Shown: one piece after another, positions 36,481-45,215 of the stretch
Position numbering within the stretch: position 1 is the stretch's first letter
How the letters are laid out: the number at the start of each line of letters is the position of its first letter
DNA from: an uncultured Saprospiraceae bacterium
Lineage (GTDB): Bacteria; Bacteroidota; Bacteroidia; Chitinophagales; Saprospiraceae
Assembly: GCA_937942435.1 (NCBI GenBank)
Contig: CALDEM010000091.1
Location: 1-58,634, forward strand
Direction of reading: 5' to 3'
Length of the DNA: 58,634 nucleotides
Made by a program: the position numbers and the translations under genes
Notes under the pieces: model-generated
Database searches by the model: none
What the model was told of the DNA's origin: nothing
Seen by the model: only the letters and a program-made list of their open reading frames with translations

Positions 36481-39400
36481 TCAAAGATCTTGAACCGAAT
36501 AGCATCAATGGCAGCTTTATAAATCTTCCAATCTCCATCGATATAATCATCAACCCTCTTAATAACTTCTGCCGCTTTTGCTCTGGCTTGAGATTCTGCC
36601 GCCTTAGCATTAGCGCCTGGAGCACCATATGAAGAACCAATGTATCGACTTGCTCCCCTTAACTTTGAAGTTAAGATGTTGGGGTTTCGTTGTATACCTT
36701 TTTGGTTTTGCTTATTGAAGAATAGTAACTCGAGTTCTTCAAGATTTTTCTTTTCTGCCTTGGTTAGCTCCTCTATTTTAGTCTTTGTGCTATCACTTAG
36801 TGTCTCCGTTAGTTTTTCTATCAAAGCTATTGATTTTTGAGCCTTAGCTATTTTGTCAAAAGACTCCTTAGCGCTCTTAAAGACTTCATTATAATCTTCA
36901 CTTGCCGCAACCATAGCTGCCATATCTGCTTGAGACATATCTAACCGTGGGTCCATGTGTACATGTGTTGTGATCTTATCCGTCCAATCGCCATATGAAA
37001 CAACCATCGTATACTCTCCAGGCAAAACAGCGTTGCCTGAAGGTAGATCATCTTCTGGTTTTGCTTCTCTTCTTGAAGGACCACGGACACCATCGACACG
37101 TAGATTCCAACTGGTTCTGATCAATCCCTTTTCACTCACTTTACGAGAGTAGCTACGGACCGTATCTCCTTTGCTATCAACGACATTGAAGTACAACATG
37201 TCCTTCTTTTTGCCTTTCTTATCTTTTGAGTCTTCCTTCTTTTCTTTAGCCTTATCTTCTTTCATTTTAGACTTATCATCTGGTTTGATCCAGATAGAGT
37301 ACATCGCATCTGTCCCTCTATTATCTCCTTGAAACTCGGCCTGACCGATAAATCTAATCCCTTGGTAAGATCTTCGTTCACTCAGGTAAGCAGGTGTAGA
37401 TGAGACTACGGCAAAGTCCTGCTGTGTATAATTCTCCTTAGCCAATTCTCTAAATGGGCCGATATCATCTATCACCCAAAATGCGCGACCGAAAGTTCCT
37501 AAAACAAGATCTCCATGGGTCTTTTGAATCTTCATATCACGGATCTGAACAGACGGAAACCCATTATCCCACTTTTGCCAATGGCCACCTTTATCAAAAG
37601 AAACATAAAGTCCTGCATCTGTCCCCAAGAACAATAGATTAGGCTCTTCTTCATCTTGTAGCACTGAAGTCACAAAGCTTGAGGCATCATTGTCATTTAC
37701 GATTCTGCTCCAAGTTTGACCATAGTCAGTTGTGTGATAGAGATATGCGGACCAATCATTGAGTCTATAATTATTGACCACAACGAAAGCTACGCCCGCA
37801 TTAAGGCTATTGATATCGATCTGCGGGATCCAACCATTCTTCGGAGCTCCTGGTAGTCGACTGTAGACATCCGTCCAGTTCTTACCTCCATCTTTCGTGA
37901 TCTGTAGTCTTCCATCATCTGTACCTACCCAGATGACATTTTTATCAACAGGGCTTGGTGCTATAGAGATGATCGTTGTATTGTTCTCAGCATTGGTCGC
38001 GTCTATAGTCAGGCCACCACTGATATCTTGATGATGCTTACTAGTATCATTAGTCGTTAGATCAGGTGATATGATCGTCCAACTCTGTCCACAATCTTGG
38101 CTATAGTGTACAAACTGACTACCGAAGTACAATCCACACTCAGTATCTGGCTCAAGGGCCAATGCGGCATTCCAATTATATCGAAGGACAGTTGTATCTG
38201 GATGATTAGGTTTTATAAACTTGCTAGCTCCCGTTACTTTATCTACAAGGCCCATATTGCCTCCTTGGGACATGGCATAAACATATCGATTGTCAGAAGG
38301 ATGTGGCGCCATGTCAAATCCATCTCCAAAGAATACTTCTTGCCAGTCATAGTTAGTGATACCTCCACTTCTTGGTACAAACGCCGGTCCTACCCAAGAA
38401 CCATTGTCCTGCATACCTCCATAGACGTTATATGGGAAGTCATCGTCAACATTAACATGATAAAACTGACCAACCGGCAGGTTATTGATAAACCTCCAGT
38501 TTTTGCCCATATCATAGGAGATATTGAGTCCACCATCATTACCATCTATCAGTATACTTGGATCATCGGGATCTATCCAAAAAGCATGATGATCAGGGTG
38601 TACATTGTTACCATAATCAGCGATTATATCAAATGTCTTTCCTTCATCCTCACTCATAGACACGTATGTATATAGTGAGTAAAGTCGTAGAGGATTCTTA
38701 GGATCCACATATATCTCACCATAGTAAAATGGTCTATTACCGATGTTCTCATGTGTGGATATTTTCTGCCATTTGGCACCACCATCCTTGGACTGGTAGA
38801 GGGCGTTTTCTTTTGCTTCTACAAGGGCATATACGATATCTGTATCCGAACCCGCAATAGCCACTCCTATTCTACCCAAGTCTCCTTTAGGTAGTCCATC
38901 TTCATCGCTTATCTCCGTCCAGTTGTCGCCTCCATCATGAGTGATATACAGTCCTGATCCCTCACCTCCACTGTAGGAGTACCATGGTCTTCTCCAAAAC
39001 TCCCACATGGCCACTATGATTTTGTTAGGATTGTTGGGATCCATCACCATGTCACCTACTCCCGTTTTTTCATTGACATAAAGGATTTTATCCCAAGTCT
39101 CACCATTATCTCTTGTTTTGAAAACGCCTCTATCAGGGCTATCTCCCCATTGGGCACCTAAGGCGCCAACATAGATCGTACCCGGTCGAGATTCATCGAT
39201 CAAGATCCGATGTATCACGCGCGTATCCTTTAGTCCTTTAAATGTCCAACTCTTACCACCATCAAGAGAGTGATATACACCAGCACCACTATTCTGAGAG
39301 TTACGAGGATTGCCTTCGCCAGTACCTACCCAGATCTCGCTTGGATTGGACTGATTGATCTTTAGAGCACCTATAGAGAGGACTGGATTGTCATCAAATA

Positions 39401-39647
39401 TAGGCTCCCAAGTGATGCCTCCATTCTCTGATAACCAAACTCCACCTGAAGCGGTACCCACGAAGATTCTATCTCTATTGCTTAGATCAACATCGATAGC
39501 GGTCACACGACCACTCATACCTGCAGGGCCGATGTTTCGAGCCTTTATCTGCTCAAAGTTATCAAAGTCGATGTCTTGACCTTGGAGGGATGTAAGGCAT
39601 GACATAGCAGCCAAGATCATGAGTAGCAAAGATTGAATCGTTTTCAT
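36477..39647 (-). CDS. Large secreted Asp-box (sortilin/VPS10-like) repeat protein
   Basis: The 1056-residue precursor has a signal peptide (about 1-23, ending LQGQ) and an N-terminal multi-blade propeller. About ten Asp-box turns are visible, for example ENGGITWEPI, LDGGKSWTFK, RDNGETWDKI, HDGGDNWTEI, KDGGKNWTDV and TDYGQTWSRI, matching Ser/Thr-x-Asp-x-Gly-x-Thr-Trp. A basic/acidic linker near 800-830 leads to a helical C-terminal region. Such proteins are annotated glycosyl hydrolases, but no catalytic residues can be assigned, and no type IX secretion tail is seen. It shares four bases with the Gre-like gene downstream. Confidence 0.8.
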   Translation of the reverse strand: MKTIQSLLLMILAAMSCLTSLQGQDIDFDNFEQIKARNIGPAGMSGRVTAIDVDLSNRDRIFVGTASGGVWLSENGGITWEPIFDDNPVLSIGALKINQSNPSEIWVGTGEGNPRNSQNSGAGVYHSLDGGKSWTFKGLKDTRVIHRILIDESRPGTIYVGALGAQWGDSPDRGVFKTRDNGETWDKILYVNEKTGVGDMVMDPNNPNKIIVAMWEFWRRPWYSYSGGEGSGLYITHDGGDNWTEISDEDGLPKGDLGRIGVAIAGSDTDIVYALVEAKENALYQSKDGGAKWQKISTHENIGNRPFYYGEIYVDPKNPLRLYSLYTYVSMSEDEGKTFDIIADYGNNVHPDHHAFWIDPDDPSILIDGNDGGLNISYDMGKNWRFINNLPVGQFYHVNVDDDFPYNVYGGMQDNGSWVGPAFVPRSGGITNYDWQEVFFGDGFDMAPHPSDNRYVYAMSQGGNMGLVDKVTGASKFIKPNHPDTTVLRYNWNAALALEPDTECGLYFGSQFVHYSQDCGQSWTIISPDLTTNDTSKHHQDISGGLTIDATNAENNTTIISIAPSPVDKNVIWVGTDDGRLQITKDGGKNWTDVYSRLPGAPKNGWIPQIDINSLNAGVAFVVVNNYRLNDWSAYLYHTTDYGQTWSRIVNDNDASSFVTSVLQDEEEPNLLFLGTDAGLYVSFDKGGHWQKWDNGFPSVQIRDMKIQKTHGDLVLGTFGRAFWVIDDIGPFRELAKENYTQQDFAVVSSTPAYLSERRSYQGIRFIGQAEFQGDNRGTDAMYSIWIKPDDKSKMKEDKAKEKKEDSKDKKGKKKDMLYFNVVDSKGDTVRSYSRKVSEKGLIRTSWNLRVDGVRGPSRREAKPEDDLPSGNAVLPGEYTMVVSYGDWTDKITTHVHMDPRLDMSQADMAAMVAASEDYNEVFKSAKESFDKIAKAQKSIALIEKLTETLSDSTKTKIEELTKAEKKNLEELELLFFNKQNQKGIQRNPNILTSKLRGASRYIGSSYGAPGANAKAAESQARAKAAEVIKRVDDYIDGDWKIYKAAIDAIRFKIFD

Positions 39648-39800
39648 AGTAAAGATATTACTGTGTTAAGTGTAGTTGAATTAGTTGCCAAATTAACTAT
39701 TTAACCAATTAAGCGATTCTTAGTCATAAATATTTGTCATTCATCATGACTGAAAGTAAGATTGCTTCGTTTACTAAGAGCAGGTTAACCTTGATTTGAC

Positions 39801-39808
39801 TAATTTTG
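39801..39808 (+). promoter_or_regulatory. Candidate -7 box (TAATTTTG) touching the batA start
   Basis: TAATTTTG matches TAnnTTTG and ends six bases before the batA ATG at 39815. Transcription from it would begin at or next to the start codon, giving a leaderless message. No TTG is found 17-23 bases upstream. Confidence 0.35.
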
Positions 39809-39814
39809 TCTTCG

Positions 39815-41833
39815 ATGCAGTTTTTATATCCGACCTTTCTCTGGGCTTTAGGAGCTCTGGCGATTCCCATCATAATTCACTTATTTCATTTTCGTAGATT
39901 TAAGAAGGTATATTTTACCAATGTGCATCTACTTAAAGAACTAAAAGAAGAGACCAGTACACGTAATAAATTACGCAACCTGTTGATTCTCTTAGCAAGA
40001 TGCGCGGCAATAGCCATGTTGGTATTTGCTTTTGCCCAACCACTCATCAAATCCGGAGATGTCGATGATGCACAAAAAAGAGCCGTTGAGTTGATTATCG
40101 ATAACTCTTTCTCTATGGAAGCGAGGCAGACAGAAGTACCGCTACTGACGCTTGCAAAGGATAGAGCGCGAGAGATCGTTTCCTCATATGATGAAAGTGA
40201 CACCTACTTGGTTCTGACGCATGATCTTCAAGCCAAGCACTTGCGCTATGTAGATCAAAAGACAGCTTTGGACTTCATCGATGAGTTAAGAATCACACCT
40301 AATGTTGAACAGCTATCTGATATATATGAAGTATCAAAGCGCATCAGACGTAACATAACCGATCATAGCCATCAGGTGTATCTACTTTCAGATTTTCAAT
40401 CAAATATCTCTGAGTTTGAGACTCCAATAGATTCTTCTATCAATGTCAACCTTATCCCTTTTAGAGCCATCCAAGAAAGTAACGTTGCTATAGTAGGCGC
40501 AGCGTGGGAAGCACCGATCGCAATGAAAGATCAACCCAATCGCTTAGTCGTAAAACTCCATAACTACGGAGACGAACAAGAAGCGGTAGAGCTTAGGATG
40601 AACTTTGAAGGTCAAGAAAGACCGCTGGGCTCTGTCAATATCACGGCCAACTCAGATGCGATTGACACGGTGAGTGTTCCGATTACAAAAACCGGATGGC
40701 ATAATCTTACTTTATCTATCAATGACTTTCCAGTCGAGTTTGATAACGAGCTCTATACCTCCTTCAATATTAAAGAAAAGATAGACGTCGCAAGCATCTA
40801 TGACAATGCTCAAAATCAATATTTAAAATCAGCTTTTGAAAGTATCAGTTATTATAATCTGATCCAACAACCCAAAAATGGAATCAGATACGAGTCTTTT
40901 CAAAATCAAGAATTAATCATACTTGATGATCTCACTGATATCAGTAGTGGACTGACCAATGAGTTAGTTAAATATGTCAAGGGTGGAGGCAATCTTCTCA
41001 TCTTCCCTTCTGTCAATGCAAACAAAGGAGATTATAATAACCTATTGGGTGCTTTAAAGACAGATCGTCTTGGTGCGCTGCAGACAGGTAAAAAAGATGT
41101 AGCACGCATCAATACCGATGAGTTTGTCTTTAGCGAAGTGTATCTATCTACTCGGAGAAATATCAGACTGCCCAGTTCTAACAGTAACTATCAACTAACG
41201 AGTGCTTCTAATATAGGAAAGGAACGACTATTATCTTATCGTGATGGCTCACCATTCTTACAGAAGTTTACTATAGAAAAAGGTAATGTCTACTTATGTG
41301 TTGCACCTATGAGTGATGCACAAAATGATCTTGTGCGCAATGCTGAAGTATTCGTCCCGATGCTATATAAGATGGCCTTGTCTGCGGGGACACGAAGTCC
41401 ACTTTTCTATACGATTGGAGAGGATGATGTGATACCACTATCTACACTTGCAGATGCTTCATCAGAACGATATGTCATCAAAGGCAAGACAGAGTTTATA
41501 CCTGCGATCACTTCAGCAGGGCAAGTAGGCTATATGGATATCAGAGGTCAAGTAGAAGAACAAGGATTTTATAACCTCACATTAGAAGATAAAACGATAG
41601 AATCACTATCATTTAATTATAATCGTCAAGAATCAGATGTCTCTTACGGATCGATGTCAGATATAGCAAGTAGAATGGGAGATCATGTTGAGGTACTTGA
41701 CAACGTAGCATTGGCTAATCTATCGGGTTACATATCTGAGAAAAATGATGGTATCAGACTCTGGCGTTGGTGTCTCATCGGGGCATTATTATTTTTACTT
41801 TTAGAAATAGGACTCATAAGACTTTGGAAATAG
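39815..41833 (+). CDS. BatA-type membrane protein (N-terminal BatA domain, vWA-like region)
   Basis: The 672-residue protein begins MQFLYPTFLWALGALAIPII, then LFHFRRFKKVYFTN, the canonical BatA N-terminal two-helix domain. A von Willebrand A-like segment follows, with a partial metal site (ELIIDNSFSMEA, Asp-x-Ser-x-Ser form). A large extracytoplasmic part and a final helix (about 647-670) end the protein. ATG 39815 is chosen since the family starts here; a TTG at 39806 lies inside a promoter-like box. No other bat genes or MoxR ATPase are nearby. It precedes the dihydroorotase homologue by seven bases, so they are one transcript. Confidence 0.82.
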   Translation: MQFLYPTFLWALGALAIPIIIHLFHFRRFKKVYFTNVHLLKELKEETSTRNKLRNLLILLARCAAIAMLVFAFAQPLIKSGDVDDAQKRAVELIIDNSFSMEARQTEVPLLTLAKDRAREIVSSYDESDTYLVLTHDLQAKHLRYVDQKTALDFIDELRITPNVEQLSDIYEVSKRIRRNITDHSHQVYLLSDFQSNISEFETPIDSSINVNLIPFRAIQESNVAIVGAAWEAPIAMKDQPNRLVVKLHNYGDEQEAVELRMNFEGQERPLGSVNITANSDAIDTVSVPITKTGWHNLTLSINDFPVEFDNELYTSFNIKEKIDVASIYDNAQNQYLKSAFESISYYNLIQQPKNGIRYESFQNQELIILDDLTDISSGLTNELVKYVKGGGNLLIFPSVNANKGDYNNLLGALKTDRLGALQTGKKDVARINTDEFVFSEVYLSTRRNIRLPSSNSNYQLTSASNIGKERLLSYRDGSPFLQKFTIEKGNVYLCVAPMSDAQNDLVRNAEVFVPMLYKMALSAGTRSPLFYTIGEDDVIPLSTLADASSERYVIKGKTEFIPAITSAGQVGYMDIRGQVEEQGFYNLTLEDKTIESLSFNYNRQESDVSYGSMSDIASRMGDHVEVLDNVALANLSGYISEKNDGIRLWRWCLIGALLFLLLEIGLIRLWK

Positions 41834-41840
41834 AACAGAA

Positions 41841-43088
41841 ATGATCTTACTACGGAAAGCAAGGATATATGACATCAGATCCAAGCATCATAAAAAGATG
41901 ATGGACATTCTAATTGAAAAAGGTGTCATTACTAAAATTGCAAAATCAATCGTAGCTCCAAAACGTGCAAAAATCATAGAAAGTAAGTCGCTTAGCGTTT
42001 CTCCCGGATGGCTTGATATCGGCGCATACAATGGAGAGCCGGGATATGAGTATAGAGAAGATCTAACCTCACTGTTGGATGCTGCTGCACAAGGTGGCTA
42101 TGTACACATTGCACCATTTCCGACAGGGCAACCGTCTGTAGACTCTAAGGGGCAGTTGCACTTTCTAATCTCTTCTGCAAAGGATCATATCGTCAACCTC
42201 CACCCCATCGCCGCTGCTACTAAAAATCGCCAAGGTGAAGAGTTATCTGAACTCTTAGACTTAAACAAGGCAGGTGCGATAGCTTTTAGTGATGGAGGTC
42301 AGGATCACATCAATCAGGATCAACTGATTAGAATCATGCAATACCTCAAAAGCATCGATGGCATCACAATATACAACGCCAACAAAGAGTCGTCAGGCCA
42401 TGTACATGAAGGGAGTGTCAGCGTATCCATGGGTATCGAAGGCATACCTGCGCACGCAGAGGTAGGTAATGTAGAAAAAGCCCTAAGGTGCAGCGAATAT
42501 GCAGACTCAAAAGTAGTCTTGCATAATGTATCTAATAAAGCAAGTATCAATGCGATAAAGAGATCCAGCAATAAGAAAAACGTATCGATATCAGTACCTT
42601 TCATGAATCTGATACAAGAGGACAAAGACGTCTTGGACTTCGACCTCAATCTAAAAGTAAGTCCACCGCTCAGGGATAAATCAGACAAAGTTGCCTTAAA
42701 CAAGGCCATACAAACCGGTGTGATAGATGTCATTACCTCTAATCATACACCACTATCTATAGAAGAAAAAGATCAACCGTTTGGTTTTAGTCAGTCTGGA
42801 GCATCAACAATCGAGACTGCTTTTGCAGCTCTAAATACCTATAATCAAGACGTCGATCTTGATAAGATTATACATTGCTTATCAGTCGGGCCTCACGAAG
42901 CTTTAGGACTTCCTTGTCAGGAAATATCTGTCGGCAGTAAAGCTGAACTTACCATCTTTGACCCTAAAGAAGAAGTAACATTTGACGAAAGTCAGCTGAA
43001 GTCTAAATCAAAAAACAACCCATATCTCGGTCAAGAACTGAAAGGAAAAGTAATCGGTATCATCAACGGTTCTGCTTCTAATCTATAG
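41841..43088 (+). CDS. Dihydroorotase homologue lacking the metal-binding and catalytic residues
   Basis: The 415-residue protein has the amidohydrolase/dihydroorotase fold pattern: an N-terminal beta domain, then the barrel, with SPGWLDIGAYNGEPGYEYRED, GAIAFSDGGQ, LNLKVSPPLRDKSDKVAL and a C-terminal GSKAELTIFDP. Active dihydroorotase has His-x-His and Arg in the first motif; here they are Gly61, Tyr63 and Gly65. The metal His of the barrel motif is Asn229, the His-His pair is Phe254-Met255, and the catalytic Asp is Asn301. It should not be catalytic. Non-catalytic dihydroorotases are known as partners of aspartate carbamoyltransferase, but no pyrB lies here. It is in an operon with batA. Confidence 0.85.
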   Translation: MILLRKARIYDIRSKHHKKMMDILIEKGVITKIAKSIVAPKRAKIIESKSLSVSPGWLDIGAYNGEPGYEYREDLTSLLDAAAQGGYVHIAPFPTGQPSVDSKGQLHFLISSAKDHIVNLHPIAAATKNRQGEELSELLDLNKAGAIAFSDGGQDHINQDQLIRIMQYLKSIDGITIYNANKESSGHVHEGSVSVSMGIEGIPAHAEVGNVEKALRCSEYADSKVVLHNVSNKASINAIKRSSNKKNVSISVPFMNLIQEDKDVLDFDLNLKVSPPLRDKSDKVALNKAIQTGVIDVITSNHTPLSIEEKDQPFGFSQSGASTIETAFAALNTYNQDVDLDKIIHCLSVGPHEALGLPCQEISVGSKAELTIFDPKEEVTFDESQLKSKSKNNPYLGQELKGKVIGIINGSASNL

Positions 43089-43181
43089 AACTAGTAACGT
43101 CCTTTTCGTCTATAAATATCATCTGTAACCTGACAATATCAGATCTAGTCTTATATTGTTGGATATAAACTGATCAAAAAC

Positions 43182-43700
43182 ATGGAAGAACAAATTACAC
43201 CCTTAAAAACAGGAATTAAGTACGGCCTTTATCTTGGGATATTTGGTATTGTGTGGCAGCTCATATCTCATTACGGTGGATTAGAGAACTTTGAAGATCC
43301 AATGGCAACATCTAACTGGATATCAGGCATTGGAAGTTATGTAGGCGGATTTATAATAACATTTTTAGGTATCAAATACTTCCGAGAAAACAATGAAGGC
43401 TTGCTCACTTTTGGTGAAGGAATGAGTGTTGGACTATTTATAGGTCTGTTTGCAGGTCTGATTGGAGCAATATTTATGTTTATCTATGCATCATACATAG
43501 TTCCAGACTTTGGTGAAGCAGTTTTGAGTAATGCTATCGATCCTGATGAAATATCTGCAGACGAAGCAGAAGCTATGGAAAATATGATGGGATTTGCTAC
43601 ATCTCCAATCTTTATGGCTTTCTCCGCACTAATCGGAAGTATAATAGGTGGTGTTATATACGGCTTGATAGGCTCTGCCATCCTCAAAAAAGGGCAGTAG
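43182..43700 (+). CDS. DUF4199 membrane protein
   Basis: The 172-residue protein has four hydrophobic helices (about 14-35, 49-66, 83-108 and 145-170) and the DUF4199 features: an N-terminal KTGIKYGLYLGI, GIKYFRENNEGLLTFGEGMSVGL before the third helix, and an acidic loop before the last helix. Inner membrane; function unknown. It follows the dihydroorotase homologue after 93 bases and precedes a GT2 glycosyltransferase. A strong terminator lies between it and that gene. Confidence 0.85.
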   Translation: MEEQITPLKTGIKYGLYLGIFGIVWQLISHYGGLENFEDPMATSNWISGIGSYVGGFIITFLGIKYFRENNEGLLTFGEGMSVGLFIGLFAGLIGAIFMFIYASYIVPDFGEAVLSNAIDPDEISADEAEAMENMMGFATSPIFMAFSALIGSIIGGVIYGLIGSAILKKGQ

Positions 43701-43766
43701 TCGTTGCAGCTAATTGCGACTTTAATGATGTATGGCAGGATAATACATTAAGAAAATAAATAATAT

Positions 43767-43802
43767 AAGCCTGAATAAAGTTAGCTTTGTTCAGGCTTTT
43801 TT
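43767..43802 (+). terminator. Intrinsic terminator directly before the DPM1-like gene
   Basis: Stem AAGCCTGAA, one U-G wobble, then AAAG, loop TTAG, CTTT and the matching arm ending GGCTT, followed by a run of T to 43802. The stem is about 14 pairs. It ends DUF4199 transcription but stands only eight bases before the next start codon, so read-through or regulated termination is needed for the downstream gene unless its promoter lies inside this short interval. Confidence 0.85.
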
Positions 43803-43810
43803 ATTGGTAT

Positions 43811-44749
43811 ATGGATATCTCGCTTGTCATTCCCCTTTATAACGAAGAAGAATCACTCAATCCACTTGTCAAGTGGATCACTGAGGTCATGTCTAAGCAT
43901 GCCTACACTTATGAGATCATCTTTGTTAATGATGGTAGTAGTGACAGTAGTTGGAAAGTCGTCAAAGACCTAAAAGTTAAACATGGAGATCTCATAAAAG
44001 CAATCAGCTTTAGACGTAACTATGGTAAGGCAGCTGCACTTGATCAGGGCTTCGAGGTAGCAAGTGGTGATGTCGTCATCACCATGGATGCCGATCTTCA
44101 GGATAGCCCAGAAGAGATAGATCCATTGTATAAGATGATCACAGAAGAGGGCTATGATCTTGTATCAGGATGGAAGAAAAAGCGCCATGATCCCATCACA
44201 AAGACTCTCCCGAGTAAACTCTTTAATGCCGTTGCTCGCAAAGTAAGCCACATCCAACTTCATGACTTTAATTGTGGTCTCAAAGCATACAAAAAGGATG
44301 TCGTAAAAGATATACACGTCTATGGTGATATGCATAGATGGATGCCCGTTTTAGCCAAGTGGCAAGGCTATGGAAATATCGGAGAAAAAGTAGTAGAACA
44401 TCGTGCCAGAGAGTTTGGTGTATCTAAGTTTGGTGCAAAGCGTTTGATCAGTGGATTCTTAGATTTACTCTCATTATTTTTTGTAGGTAAGTTTAACAAG
44501 AAGCCGATGCACTTCTTTGGTACGTTGGGTATCATCTCAATAGCCATAGGTGTTATAGCCTTGATCTATCTATCAGTAATGAAACTATTTTTTGAAATGG
44601 CGCGTATACAGGATCGGCCACTATTTTTCTTTGGTCTTTTAACTTTGATCATAGGTACTCAGTTGTTCTTAACTGGATTTATCGCTGAGTTGGTCAATGA
44701 CTCAAGAGCAAAGGAGAACAGTTATAATGTCAAAGAAAAGCTTCTTTAA
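43811..44749 (+). CDS. DPM1-like GT2 glycosyltransferase with C-terminal membrane helices
   Basis: The 312-residue protein opens MDISLVIPLYNEEESLNPLV, then IIFVNDGSSDSSW, and has the metal/UDP motif MDADLQDSPEE (about 97). The end carries two membrane helices (about 235-262 and 272-298), the layout of polyprenyl-phosphate mannosyl/glucosyltransferases (GtrB, ArnC, DPM1 group). It would transfer a sugar from a nucleotide donor to undecaprenyl phosphate at the inner membrane. A TTG at 43787 lies inside the terminator hairpin, so ATG 43811 is the better start. Donor sugar not determinable. Confidence 0.88.
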   Translation: MDISLVIPLYNEEESLNPLVKWITEVMSKHAYTYEIIFVNDGSSDSSWKVVKDLKVKHGDLIKAISFRRNYGKAAALDQGFEVASGDVVITMDADLQDSPEEIDPLYKMITEEGYDLVSGWKKKRHDPITKTLPSKLFNAVARKVSHIQLHDFNCGLKAYKKDVVKDIHVYGDMHRWMPVLAKWQGYGNIGEKVVEHRAREFGVSKFGAKRLISGFLDLLSLFFVGKFNKKPMHFFGTLGIISIAIGVIALIYLSVMKLFFEMARIQDRPLFFFGLLTLIIGTQLFLTGFIAELVNDSRAKENSYNVKEKLL

Positions 44750-44804
44750 GGTCCCAACCTTTAGCATACCAACGACGTATTAGACAATAGAAAGTAAGTG
44801 TGTA

Positions 44805-45158
44805 ATGCTTAAGATTATAATTTATACCTCTCTTCTTATGTCTATTGTTTCATGCTTCGAATCAAAAGATACAGTCTGCTATAGTTTTGACGAGAAGCAA
44901 TGTCTTTTTGATCCGTGGACTGCTGCTGATTCTGACAATACTAAAGAAGATGATATCCAGAACTACCTATCTACTGAAGGGATAGAAGTCGAAGATATCT
45001 CCATCGATAGAGCTTTTCATGAGGTGGTTTGTTTGGCATGCGAAGTATGTCCATCTGGACCCAGAATCTATGTTGAAATAGAAGAAAAATCCGAAGCCCA
45101 ACTAACGAGGCTTCCTCTACTCTCTTTGGCTAAAACTGACTGCTCCAATATCCCTTAA
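44805..45158 (+). CDS. Small Cys-rich lipoprotein of unknown function
   Basis: The 117-residue protein has a lipoprotein signal ending in IVSC (Cys17). Six more cysteines follow at 25, 33, 76, 79, 82 and 113, including a CLACEVC (Cys-x2-Cys-x2-Cys) block ahead of PSGPRIYVEI. The rest is acidic. I recognise no family. It follows the DPM1-like gene by 55 bases on the same strand. Confidence 0.6.
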   Translation: MLKIIIYTSLLMSIVSCFESKDTVCYSFDEKQCLFDPWTAADSDNTKEDDIQNYLSTEGIEVEDISIDRAFHEVVCLACEVCPSGPRIYVEIEEKSEAQLTRLPLLSLAKTDCSNIP

Positions 45159-45215
45159 ATAGGCTTCTTGTTATTCAAGCTCATAGTGTGTACATTCGTT
45201 TACAACGTATAGGAC

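Noticed and set aside
38097..38675. Plus-strand open frame of 192 codons opposite the Asp-box protein gene
   Set aside because: It mirrors a well-supported coding sequence, has no start context or family resemblance, and is a chance antisense frame.
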